Assembly (NCBI RefSeq): GCF_001542775.1
Contig: NZ_CP014145.1
Location: forward strand, 2,852,001 to 2,916,000
Length of the DNA: 64,000 nucleotides
Direction: 5' to 3'
Origin: Microterricola viridarii
Lineage (GTDB): Bacteria; Actinomycetota; Actinomycetes; Actinomycetales; Microbacteriaceae
In this document: in pieces, positions 25,060-32,518 of the stretch
Position numbering within the stretch: the stretch's first letter is position 1
How the letters are laid out: every line of letters begins with the position of its first letter
The notes under the pieces: generated by a model
Seen by the model: the letters and a program-made list of their open reading frames with translations, nothing else
What the model was told of the DNA's origin: nothing
Database searches by the model: none
Made by a program: the position numbers and the translations under genes

Positions 25060-26222
25060 TCGACGCTCTGCCCACCGGCCGCCGCGGCCATCGCATGGTG
25101 CCTGGCGGTGGCATCCGCTCGCCGCCCATCGCTTGAGCTGGCGGCGACGGTGCGCAGGAACACAATGATCCAGCTGAAGATGAGCACCGCTGCGACCAGC
25201 TCGACTGCGGTCAGGTTGTAGTAGCCGGTCGCGAACAGCACCGCGGTGAGAACGATCACGCCGAGGAACAGGTAGCCGAGCGACATGAACGTCTTCGGGA
25301 GCTGCGGCAGGAAGCGCGGCAGGCCGATCACCAGCACCGCGAACGCGACGACCATGCCCGTTGCCACCGTGTTGTGGATCAGGAAGAAGTCGTCGACGTG
25401 GAAGATGCCGACGCAGGCGAGCGCGATGCCCATGACGGCGAGGCCCCAGCGCACGAACCGCACGCCGCTCGGGATCGCCTCGCCCTCGCGGATGAGGCCG
25501 GCCGTCGCGTAGCGCGCGATCGTGGTGAGGATGACGCCGGCCACGATCAGGGTCAGGTTGAACGCCATGGCCGACACGTCATCCGTTATGCCGAGCGCGC
25601 TCAGGTTCATCTTCCACCAGTTGGGGTCGTTCGAGGTGAGCATGGCGGTGAGCGCACCGACCACCAGGAACACCAGCAGAACGCCGGAGAGGCGCATGGT
25701 GTTCATGCCAGCGGCCGAGAGGTAGCTGAAGTAGGCGCTGACGGCGGCCGCGGCCCCGGAGAGGATCAGCGCGGGGATGGTGAAGACCTCGGCGCCCTGG
25801 AAGCTCTTCTCCAGCAGGTCGGAGATGCCCGTCCACATGAGCAGGAAGATCACGCCGTGGGCGAGGGCCAGTGCGGCCACGTCGAGGATGCGCGGCGCAC
25901 GATGCGTCGTGAAGCCGACGAGCGGGCCGTCGACACCGGTGATCACCACCGGGCCCGTGCCGTCGTGGTGGTGCGCGGCGGCCGAGAACACGCGCCCGGC
26001 GACGAACGCGGCGAGCGCGACGGCTGCGCTGACGATCGCCACGTACTCGCCGAGTGAACCGGCGCCGGCAATGCTCAGTGGGTGCAGCCCCAAGACGGGC
26101 CAGGCCAACAGTGCGGCAATCACGAATGCGACGGCACCCGCGGCGAGCGCGAGTGATTCTGTCGTTGCCTCGTTGGCTGCAAGTCTCACTCGCAGCTCGC
26201 TGAGCCTGGTCCTCGTGCTCAT
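25056..26222 (-). CDS. Ten-helix membrane protein of unknown function
   Basis: The 388-residue protein has about ten hydrophobic helices, starting with LALAAGAVAFVIAALLAW and ending with VELVAAVLIFSWIIVFLRTV. A charged His-rich loop (AAAHHHDGTGP) and FHVDDFFLIHNTVATGM in the third quarter stand out; the layout resembles DUF998-type proteins. The ATG at 26222 has GAGGGG upstream. No transport or enzymatic motif is recognised. It is convergent with the PucR gene and divergent from the FAD-linked dehydrogenase. Confidence 0.7.
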   Translation of the reverse strand: MSTRTRLSELRVRLAANEATTESLALAAGAVAFVIAALLAWPVLGLHPLSIAGAGSLGEYVAIVSAAVALAAFVAGRVFSAAAHHHDGTGPVVITGVDGPLVGFTTHRAPRILDVAALALAHGVIFLLMWTGISDLLEKSFQGAEVFTIPALILSGAAAAVSAYFSYLSAAGMNTMRLSGVLLVFLVVGALTAMLTSNDPNWWKMNLSALGITDDVSAMAFNLTLIVAGVILTTIARYATAGLIREGEAIPSGVRFVRWGLAVMGIALACVGIFHVDDFFLIHNTVATGMVVAFAVLVIGLPRFLPQLPKTFMSLGYLFLGVIVLTAVLFATGYYNLTAVELVAAVLIFSWIIVFLRTVAASSSDGRRADATARHHAMAAAAGGQSVD

Positions 26223-26332
26223 CGGCATCCCCTCGCAGCACACGGTGCCCGAGCGGCTCCCGGCCGGTGCACGAACGCAGACTGTGAAATCATCATGGCG
26301 CAGCCAACTACCCAGTGTCGAGAGGCCACGCC

Positions 26333-27703
26333 ATGCCCAGCGGAACACCCACCCCCGTCGTCGTCGCCCTGCTCGAGGCGGTGGGCGCCTCGGTCACGAC
26401 GGATGCCGCCTCGCTCCAGGCCGCGCAGGCCGACAAGTCGGGGCACCGCTCGGCGACGGCGCCGTTGGCCGTCGTCACCGCACGCAGCATCGCCGAGGTG
26501 CAGCAGACGCTGCGCATCGCGAGCGCCCACGGCACCCCCGTCGTCACCCGCGGGGCCGGCACCGGCCTGGCCGGCGGCGCGATCGGCTCCGCCGGCGAGA
26601 TCGTGCTGTCGACCCTGGCGATGGACCGGCTACTCGAGGTCAACGCCGCCGACGAGCTCGCCGTCATCGAGCCGGGCATCATCAACGCGGCGCTGAACGA
26701 CCAGCTGGCGCCGCACGGACTGTGGTTCACCCCCGACCCGGCCAGCCGGGCCACCTCCACCGTCGGCGGCAACATCGCCACGAACGCGGGCGGCCTGCTC
26801 TGCGCCAAGTACGGCGTCACCCGAGACTCGGTGCTCGGCCTCAAGGTGGTGCTGGCCGACGGCCGGCTGCTGGAACTCGGCCACCGCAGCGTGAAGGGCG
26901 TGACAGGGCTCGACCTGACCGCGCTCATGGTCGGCTCTGAGGGCACGCTCGGCGTGATCGTCGAGGCGACGGTGCGGCTGCGCCGGCTCGTGCCCGGCGT
27001 CACACCGACGATCGGGGCGTACTTCGCCGACGTGCGGACCGCGGCCGCGGCCTCCGCTGCGGTGACGGCGGCCGGCATCCGCCCCGCCGTGATGGAACTC
27101 ATGGACGCGGCCAGCCTCGACGCCATCGGCGCGTTGCTCGGGCTGCCGCTGCGCTCCCTCGGCGACGCCTACCTGTTGGTGCAGACCGACGGTGCGGGCG
27201 CCGAGGCCGAGGCGACCGAGCTGCTCGCGCTGCTTCAGGCGGCGGGCGGCACCGCCGAGCTGACGACGGATGCCGGCGAGGCGGCGAGGCTGCTCGAGGT
27301 GCGCCGTGCCATGCACCCGGCAATGGAGAGCCTCGGCACCACCCTGATCGAGGACGTCGCCGTGCCGCGCAGTGCGCTGCCGGCGATGTTCGAAGCCATC
27401 GCGGCGATCGAGCAGAAGTATGGCATCGTGATCCCGACGATCGCGCACGCCGGCGACGGCAACCTGCATCCGAACTTCGTGTTCGAGGGTCCGGACGTTC
27501 CTGACCACATCTGGCAGGCCGCCGACGAGATGTTCCAGGCGGCGGTCGCGCTCGGCGGCACGTTGACCGGCGAGCACGGCATCGGCCTGCTGAAGCGGCG
27601 CTGGTTGCGCGGCGAGCTCGGCGACGAGCAGTTCGAGCTGCAGCAGCAGATCAAGCGGGTCTTCGACCCGGCCGGCATCCTGAACCCCGGCAAGGTGTTC
27701 TAG
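26333..27703 (+). CDS. FAD-linked 2-hydroxyacid dehydrogenase (GlcD / D-lactate dehydrogenase type)
   Basis: The 456-residue enzyme has a PCMH-type FAD-binding domain (VTRGAGTGLAGGAIG, STVGGNIATNAGG) and the FAD-oxidase C domain with IAHAGDGNLHPNF and TGEHGIGLLKRRWL. Such enzymes oxidise glycolate or D-lactate and pass electrons to the quinone pool. The ATG at 26333 follows GAGAGG. It stands alone without the glcE/glcF subunits, which favours a single-subunit D-lactate or D-2-hydroxyacid dehydrogenase. Confidence 0.87.
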   Translation: MPSGTPTPVVVALLEAVGASVTTDAASLQAAQADKSGHRSATAPLAVVTARSIAEVQQTLRIASAHGTPVVTRGAGTGLAGGAIGSAGEIVLSTLAMDRLLEVNAADELAVIEPGIINAALNDQLAPHGLWFTPDPASRATSTVGGNIATNAGGLLCAKYGVTRDSVLGLKVVLADGRLLELGHRSVKGVTGLDLTALMVGSEGTLGVIVEATVRLRRLVPGVTPTIGAYFADVRTAAAASAAVTAAGIRPAVMELMDAASLDAIGALLGLPLRSLGDAYLLVQTDGAGAEAEATELLALLQAAGGTAELTTDAGEAARLLEVRRAMHPAMESLGTTLIEDVAVPRSALPAMFEAIAAIEQKYGIVIPTIAHAGDGNLHPNFVFEGPDVPDHIWQAADEMFQAAVALGGTLTGEHGIGLLKRRWLRGELGDEQFELQQQIKRVFDPAGILNPGKVF

Positions 27704-27733
27704 CCCCACCCACTCGGGCAACTTCGCCCCCTC

Positions 27734-27930
27734 CCGCTGGTTGAGCTTGTCGAAACCTGCTCGCCGGGATTTCGACAAGCTCAATCAGCGGGGGTGGGAT
27801 CAATCAGCGGGGTGGCATCAACCGGCGGGGGTGGCATCAACCGGCGGGGTGGCATCAACCGGCGGGGGTGGGAGCAACCGGCGGGGCCGGACACACCCGT
27901 TGGCTCGAGGGAGCTTGCGACCGAAGCCAA
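27734..27930. repeat. Intergenic repeat: 22-bp hairpin, 18-20-bp minisatellite and second module
   Basis: 27734-27755 (CCGCTGGTTGAGC...TCGAAA) and 27770-27791 form a hairpin with a 22-bp stem, one mismatch and a 14-base loop. From about 27786 to 27888 a run of 18-20-bp units (GGGTGGCATCAACCGGCG and variants) repeats about five times. Then 27898-27929 (CCGTTGGCTCGAGGGAGC...ACCGAAGCC) is the reverse complement of the CTTCGGTCG module of the 8.3-kb array. The hairpin may also end transcription of the preceding gene. Confidence 0.85.
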
Positions 27931-27982
27931 CAGTCCGACCAGCAGGCGTAGGCTCAATGCGGCGCACGACCAGGAGGCACGG

Positions 27983-28777
27983 ATGTTCAGCAGTTACGCG
28001 GCGATCGGCGACAGCTTCACCGAGGGTATGGGTGACGAGCTGCCAGACGGCGCCGTGCGCGGCTGGGCGGACTTCGTCGCCATCGGTCTCTCCCAGGCCG
28101 CCGTCGCGGCCGGCAACGAGCCGATCGGCTATGCCAACCTCGCCATCCGCGGCCGCAAGCTCGGCCCGCTGCTGGCCGAGCAGCTGCCACCCGCGCTGGC
28201 AATGAAGCCGCAGCTGCTCAGCCTGAATGGCGGCGGCAACGACATCATGCGCCCCAAGGTGCTCATTGATGATGTGGCCGAGCAGCTCGTGCAGGCGGCC
28301 AGGCAGGCGACGGATGCCGGCATCCACGTGCTGCTGCTCAGCGGCGCTAACCCGGGCATGCACCTGCCGATGGGCTCGGTCATGAACCGGCGCGGCGACG
28401 AGCTGGCGGCGGCCGTCACCCGGCGGTTCCCGATCGAGAACATGACGTACGTCGACAACTGGTCCGACCAGGAGCTCACGAAGATCGAGTATTGGTCCAG
28501 CGACAAGCTGCACCTGAACGCGCTCGGCCACGCCCGCGTCGCCGGCAACGTGCTGCGCGGGCTCGGCATCGCCGTCCCGGACGCCTGGGGTATCGACGAG
28601 GCGACACTCTCGCGGGCGAACCCGCGCAACAACCTCGGCTACTACCGCGACTACGTCGTGCCGTGGATCGGCCGCCGCCTCACCGGGCGCTCCTCCGGCG
28701 ACGGCCGCGCGCCGAAGCGGGCCAGCCTGCTGCCCGTCGTCGTCGAGGGCATCGCCGAAGCGGGCACCGGCGCGTGA
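27983..28777 (+). CDS. SGNH/GDSL-family hydrolase
   Basis: The 264-residue cytoplasmic hydrolase has the GDSL block AAIGDSFTEGM (Ser11), block III LNGGGNDIMRP with the oxyanion Asn, and the catalytic Asp174 and His177 in SDKLHLNALGH. Substrates may be esters or acetylated sugars. ATG at 27983 has AGGAGG upstream; in-frame codons further upstream are intergenic repeat. Its stop overlaps the PfkB kinase start, suggesting that the two work together on a carbohydrate. Confidence 0.9.
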   Translation: MFSSYAAIGDSFTEGMGDELPDGAVRGWADFVAIGLSQAAVAAGNEPIGYANLAIRGRKLGPLLAEQLPPALAMKPQLLSLNGGGNDIMRPKVLIDDVAEQLVQAARQATDAGIHVLLLSGANPGMHLPMGSVMNRRGDELAAAVTRRFPIENMTYVDNWSDQELTKIEYWSSDKLHLNALGHARVAGNVLRGLGIAVPDAWGIDEATLSRANPRNNLGYYRDYVVPWIGRRLTGRSSGDGRAPKRASLLPVVVEGIAEAGTGA

Positions 28778-29676
28778 GCGACCGTTCGGTCTTCATCGCG
28801 GGGCCGACCTCCTGGAACCACATCGTGCAGCTGGACGAGCTTCCGGCTCCAACCCCGCACATGCAGTTCGCCGGGGCGGACTGGCACACGCTCGGTGGCA
28901 CCTCGGCCGGCAAGGCCCTGCACCTGGCCGGGCTCGGCGTTCCCGTTGCCCTGCACACGCTGCTCGGCGATGACGCCGATGGAGAGCGGATCCGTGCGCT
29001 GCTCGGCGGGGTCGCCGGCATCGAACTGCTCGCGACGACCGTGAACGGCCAGAGCGAGCGCCACCTGAACCTGATGGACCCGCACGGCGGCCGCGTCTCG
29101 CTCTACCTGAGCGCGCCGGCTGCGCCCGAGTTGGCGTCTGCGCCCGGGTCTGCGCCCGCGGATACCGGTGCGCTCGCCGCGCGCACGGCCCTCGAGTCCG
29201 CGGCAGCCGTCGTGCTCGACCTCGCTCCGCTGAGCATCCCGTTGCTCGCAGAGGCCCGGGCCGCCGGGGTTACGGTGTGGACTGACATCCACGACTATGA
29301 CGGCAGCGCCAGCTTCCACCAGCCGTTCATCGACGCGGCATCCTGCGTGTTCATGAACGCAGACCGGATCGGTGACCCGCTGCCCTTCGCCCGGCAACGC
29401 ATCGCGGCCGGCAGCCGCCTCGTCGTCTGCACGCTCGGTGCAGACGGGGCCGTCGCGGTCGACGAGCACGGCGAGGTGCATCGGGTGGCCGCGGTGCCAG
29501 TGCCAACGATCGTCGACACGAACGGTGCGGGCGACGCGTTCTTCGCTGGCTACCTAGCGGCGAGCCTGCGCGGAGCCACGACTCCAGAGGCACTCACGGC
29601 AGCGTCACGGCAGGCCGCCCTGGCCCTCGGAACACGGCACCTCAGCCCGCTGCTTGAGCGCATTCTGAAGGGCTGA
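28774..29676 (+). CDS. PfkB-family carbohydrate kinase
   Basis: The 300-residue protein has the PfkB N-terminal Gly-rich signature region (LGGTSAGKALHLAGLG) and the C-terminal signature DTNGAGDAFFAGYL with catalytic base Asp254. It phosphorylates a sugar or nucleoside with ATP. The GTG start is inside the SGNH hydrolase stop (GTGA), so translation is coupled. The substrate is not evident. Confidence 0.88.
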   Translation: MSDRSVFIAGPTSWNHIVQLDELPAPTPHMQFAGADWHTLGGTSAGKALHLAGLGVPVALHTLLGDDADGERIRALLGGVAGIELLATTVNGQSERHLNLMDPHGGRVSLYLSAPAAPELASAPGSAPADTGALAARTALESAAAVVLDLAPLSIPLLAEARAAGVTVWTDIHDYDGSASFHQPFIDAASCVFMNADRIGDPLPFARQRIAAGSRLVVCTLGADGAVAVDEHGEVHRVAAVPVPTIVDTNGAGDAFFAGYLAASLRGATTPEALTAASRQAALALGTRHLSPLLERILKG

Positions 29677-29689
29677 CACTCGACAGCGG

Positions 29690-29708
29690 GGGCGGCAGAA
29701 GGCCGCCC
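29690..29708. terminator. GC-rich hairpin between convergent genes
   Basis: GGGCGGC (29690-29696) pairs with GCCGCCC (29702-29708) around AGAAG. It lies between the PfkB kinase stop and the end of the convergent small membrane protein gene. There is no T-run. Confidence 0.4.
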
Positions 29709-29716
29709 GGCGTTGC

Positions 29717-29887
29717 CTAGTCGAACTTCTCAAGCAGGTGGATCGGCAGGCCGATCGACAGCGCGACGACGCCGATGCCGCCGGCGAACATGATCATCTC
29801 GGCGCCGGGCGTGCTGAACGCGTAGCCCATCAGAAGGAGCCCACCGATGAATCCAAGAATTGCCAAAATCGCAATGAAGCCGTTCAT
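29717..29887 (-). CDS. 56-residue two-helix membrane protein
   Basis: The ATG at 29887 has GGAGGA eight bases upstream. The peptide is almost entirely hydrophobic: MNGFIAILAILGFIGGLLLM, then a short polar turn (STPGAEM), then a second helix (IMFAGGIGVVALSIGLPIHL) and the end LLEKFD. No family is recognised. It is convergent with the PfkB gene and divergent from the CPA1 antiporter. Confidence 0.7.
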   Translation of the reverse strand: MNGFIAILAILGFIGGLLLMGYAFSTPGAEMIMFAGGIGVVALSIGLPIHLLEKFD

Positions 29888-30047
29888 ATCGGTGTCCTCC
29901 GCTGTATCGCTTGCTCGCGTGCTCTGCACGTGTCTTCTCCAGTCTGGCATGGATCCCACGGCGCGGCCGCTTTGCGGGTGGTGGGGCCAGGAGGCAAGCT
30001 AGACTCCCCGCCCGCGCAGCTTCGGGCAGCGAATCGGGAGCAGATTT

Positions 30048-31751
30048 ATGGAACCCACCGTCCTCGGCGTGATCGCCGTCGCCCTCATCGTCGGAGCCGC
30101 CGTGCTCGGCCGCAAGACGGGGATCGCCTCCGTGCTCATCCTGCTCGTCGGCGGCATCGTGATCGGTTATCTGCCCGGCACCCCGCCCGTCGACATCCCC
30201 CCGGAGTGGATCCTCGCCGGCGTGCTGCCGCTGCTGCTCTACTCCTCCGCCGTGAACGTCGCCTTCACCGACTTCCGCCGGAACCTCCGCGCGATCACCG
30301 GCCTCTCTGTAACCCTCGTGGTCGTCACCTCGGTGATCGTCGGCGGGGTGCTGTACCTGCTGCTGCCCGGGCTCGGCTTGGCCGCGGCGATCGCGCTGGG
30401 CGCCGTGATCAGCCCGACGGATGCCGTCGCCGCCACCTCCATCGCCAAACGGCTCGGCCTGCCGAACCGGCTGGTGTCGGTGCTGGAGGGCGAGAGCCTG
30501 GTGAACGACGCGAGCGCCCTGGTGTTGCTGCGCTCGGCGGTTGCTGCCACTGCCGGCACCGTGAGCCTGTGGGAGGTGGCCGGCGACTTCGTCTACGCCT
30601 CGGCGCTCGGCGTCGGCATTGGCCTGCTGGTCGGCTTCGTGACGGTGTGGATCAGGGCCCGCATCAGCGAGCCCGTCGTCACCACCACGATCTCTTTCGC
30701 GATCCCGTTCATCGCGTTCGTGCCGGCCGAGCACTTCGGCGCATCCGGCGTGATCGCGGTCGTGGCGGCTGGCCTGGTCACCGGCCACCGCGGTGCGAGC
30801 CGCTTCGCCGCCAACCAGCGCATCAGCGACCACACCAACTGGGCCACCGTGCAGTTCATCCTGGAGCACGCGGTGTTCCTGCTCATGGGGCTGGAGCTGC
30901 ACGCGCTGATCGAAGACGTCGCGGCGGAGCAGGGTGGTGTGCCGTTCGCGCTGCTGCTCGGCCTGGCGCTCACGGCAATCGTCGTCGTCATCCGCTTTGT
31001 TTTCGTGTTCCCGCAGCTGGCCTATTTGCGTCGCTTGGAACGCAAACAGGTCGAGCAGGGCGATCTGCACCGCGACAACATCCGCGGCTTCGTCGAAGCC
31101 GCCCCCGCCGAGACGGAGCGGCAGGTGCGCCGCAAGCGCGGCCTGCTGCGGCGGCTGCGTAAGCGCGAGGCCGACAGCGACTTCTACCGCACGGAGGGGT
31201 TGGAATGGCGCGAGGGCCTCGTGATCTCGTGGGCGGGCATGCGCGGCGTCGTCACGCTGGCCGCCGCGCAGTCGCTGCCGGCCGAGATCCCGTTCCGCAG
31301 CACGCTGATCCTCGTGGCTTTCGTCGTGGCGGTCGTGACGTTGTTCGGGCTCGGCGGAACGCTGCCGGCCGTCATCCGCAAGACCGGGATCAGCGCTGCC
31401 GACGAGGCGCGCTCCGCAGAGACGCACGAGTTGCTCGACGCGGTGAACCGTGCAGCGGTCGCGATTCTCGACGACCCGCGCCAGACGACGATCGACGGCA
31501 TGCCGGCCGACCCGGTCGTCGTGGAGGGCTTGCGTGCCCGCTACCGGCGACCCGCCCAGCTCGAGATCGACGAAGACACAGAGAGCCAGATCGACCAGCG
31601 CTCGCAGATGCGCATCCTCGACGAGCGGATGCGGCAGACCGCCCGCGCCGAGCTGCTCGATGCGCGTGCGCTCGGCAGCTTCAGCTCCGAGGCGATCGCG
31701 GCCGTGCAACGCGTGCTCGACATCGAGGAGTCCCGCTTCGACGCGCTGTGA
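30048..31751 (+). CDS. CPA1-family sodium/proton antiporter (NhaP type)
   Basis: The 567-residue protein has about twelve membrane helices, the ion-binding region GAVISPTDAVAATSIAKRLG and EGESLVNDASALVLLR, and a later WAGMRGVVTLAAAQSLP helix typical of CPA1 exchangers. A hydrophilic C-terminal region of about 150 residues follows (ILDDPRQTTIDGMPADPVVV to LDIEESRFDAL). It exchanges Na+ or K+ for H+ across the cytoplasmic membrane. It stands alone. Confidence 0.92.
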   Translation: MEPTVLGVIAVALIVGAAVLGRKTGIASVLILLVGGIVIGYLPGTPPVDIPPEWILAGVLPLLLYSSAVNVAFTDFRRNLRAITGLSVTLVVVTSVIVGGVLYLLLPGLGLAAAIALGAVISPTDAVAATSIAKRLGLPNRLVSVLEGESLVNDASALVLLRSAVAATAGTVSLWEVAGDFVYASALGVGIGLLVGFVTVWIRARISEPVVTTTISFAIPFIAFVPAEHFGASGVIAVVAAGLVTGHRGASRFAANQRISDHTNWATVQFILEHAVFLLMGLELHALIEDVAAEQGGVPFALLLGLALTAIVVVIRFVFVFPQLAYLRRLERKQVEQGDLHRDNIRGFVEAAPAETERQVRRKRGLLRRLRKREADSDFYRTEGLEWREGLVISWAGMRGVVTLAAAQSLPAEIPFRSTLILVAFVVAVVTLFGLGGTLPAVIRKTGISAADEARSAETHELLDAVNRAAVAILDDPRQTTIDGMPADPVVVEGLRARYRRPAQLEIDEDTESQIDQRSQMRILDERMRQTARAELLDARALGSFSSEAIAAVQRVLDIEESRFDAL

Positions 31752-31781
31752 GCGCCGTCCCCGCCGGGGATAAGCCCCTTC

Positions 31782-32116
31782 TCCGCTGGTTGAGCTTGTC
31801 TTGTCCGCTTGTTGAGCCTGTCTTGTCCGCTGGTTGAGCCTGTCTTGTCCGCTGGTTGAGCCTGTCGAAACCCCGCTCAGTGTCCCGCGCTGTCAGGGCT
31901 TCAGTCGCTGGCGCTCCTTCCAGCCCACGGGAATCCCCGGTCCGCTGGTTGAGCCTGTCGAAACCCCGCTCGTGCCACGCCCTGTCAGGGCTTCAGTCGC
32001 TAGCGCTCCTTCCAGCCAACGGGAATCCCCGTCCGCTGGTTGAGCCTGTCGAAACCCCGCTCGTCGTCCCCTCTTTCCCGGCGGCTGAGGGAGCGAGGAA
32101 CGAGCGACCGAAGCCC
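31782..32116. repeat. Intergenic repeat array with 22-bp tandem units
   Basis: 31782-31847 holds three 22-bp units (TCCGCTGGTTGAGCCTGTCT-TG with point changes) that run into a full module at 31848. Full modules follow near 31940 and 32032. Between them lie CTTCAGTCGCTAGCGCTCCT-type modules next to GCTGTCAGGGCTTCAG or CCTGTCAGGGCTTCAG. A diverged copy (GAGGGAGCGAGGAACGAGCG) ends the array near 32116. No gene is believable in 31752-32210. Confidence 0.88.
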
Positions 32117-32216
32117 GGTTTCCAACCCGATCACCCCTCGCCGTTTCCGACCAGCGGATTCTGCGCGACGAGGCCCTGCTCGAGCTCACCGCCGGTCCCG
32201 GCATCCGGGCAAAGAA

Positions 32217-32248
32217 AAAGCTCCAAGACGGCGAGATCTTGGAGCTTT
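32217..32248 (-). terminator. Intrinsic terminator after the tRNA genes
   Basis: AAAGCTCCAAGA (32217-32228) pairs with TCTTGGAGCTTT (32237-32248), a 12-bp stem. On the minus strand the stem is followed by TTCTTTG. It ends the tRNA-Thr/tRNA-Met transcript. Confidence 0.75.
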
Positions 32249-32268
32249 AAACGTGGGCGTTGGCCCTG

Positions 32269-32342
32269 TAGCTGAGGCGGGGATCGATCCCGCGACCTCA
32301 CGATTATGAGTCGTGCGCTCTAACCATCTGAGCTACTCAGCC
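32269..32342 (-). tRNA. tRNA-Met (CAT), elongator
   Basis: The 74-nt cloverleaf has acceptor GGCTGAG/CTCAGCT (first pair G-U), a D-arm with GCTCAGATGGTTAGAGC, and anticodon stem CACGA / TCGTG with loop CTCATAA (anticodon CAT). The T-stem GCGGG/CCCGC has loop ATCGATC, so position 54 is A instead of T. The discriminator is A, and CCA is not encoded. The D-arm and anticodon loop match elongator rather than initiator tRNA-Met; tRNA-Ile2 (CAT) cannot be excluded by eye. Confidence 0.87.
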
Positions 32343-32369
32343 TCAGCCCTATGTGAGACACAAAGCCAG

Positions 32370-32441
<72 letters not shown>

Positions 32442-32518
32442 GAAACCATCTTGCGGTGATGACCACTGCGTTTTGGCAACCTGACAAGAATACCAAAAGA
32501 TTTGAGTGCTTTTGACCG

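Noticed and set aside
29730..31709. 659-residue minus-strand frame opposite the antiporter
   Set aside because: The antiporter on the plus strand has full family motifs; the antisense frame is low-complexity His/Asp/Arg sequence.
31834..32309. Reading frames through the 31.8-kb repeats and tRNA terminator
   Set aside because: The frames consist of repeat translation (RWLSLSKP, PLVEPVETP) and run into the terminator and tRNA-Met; not genes.
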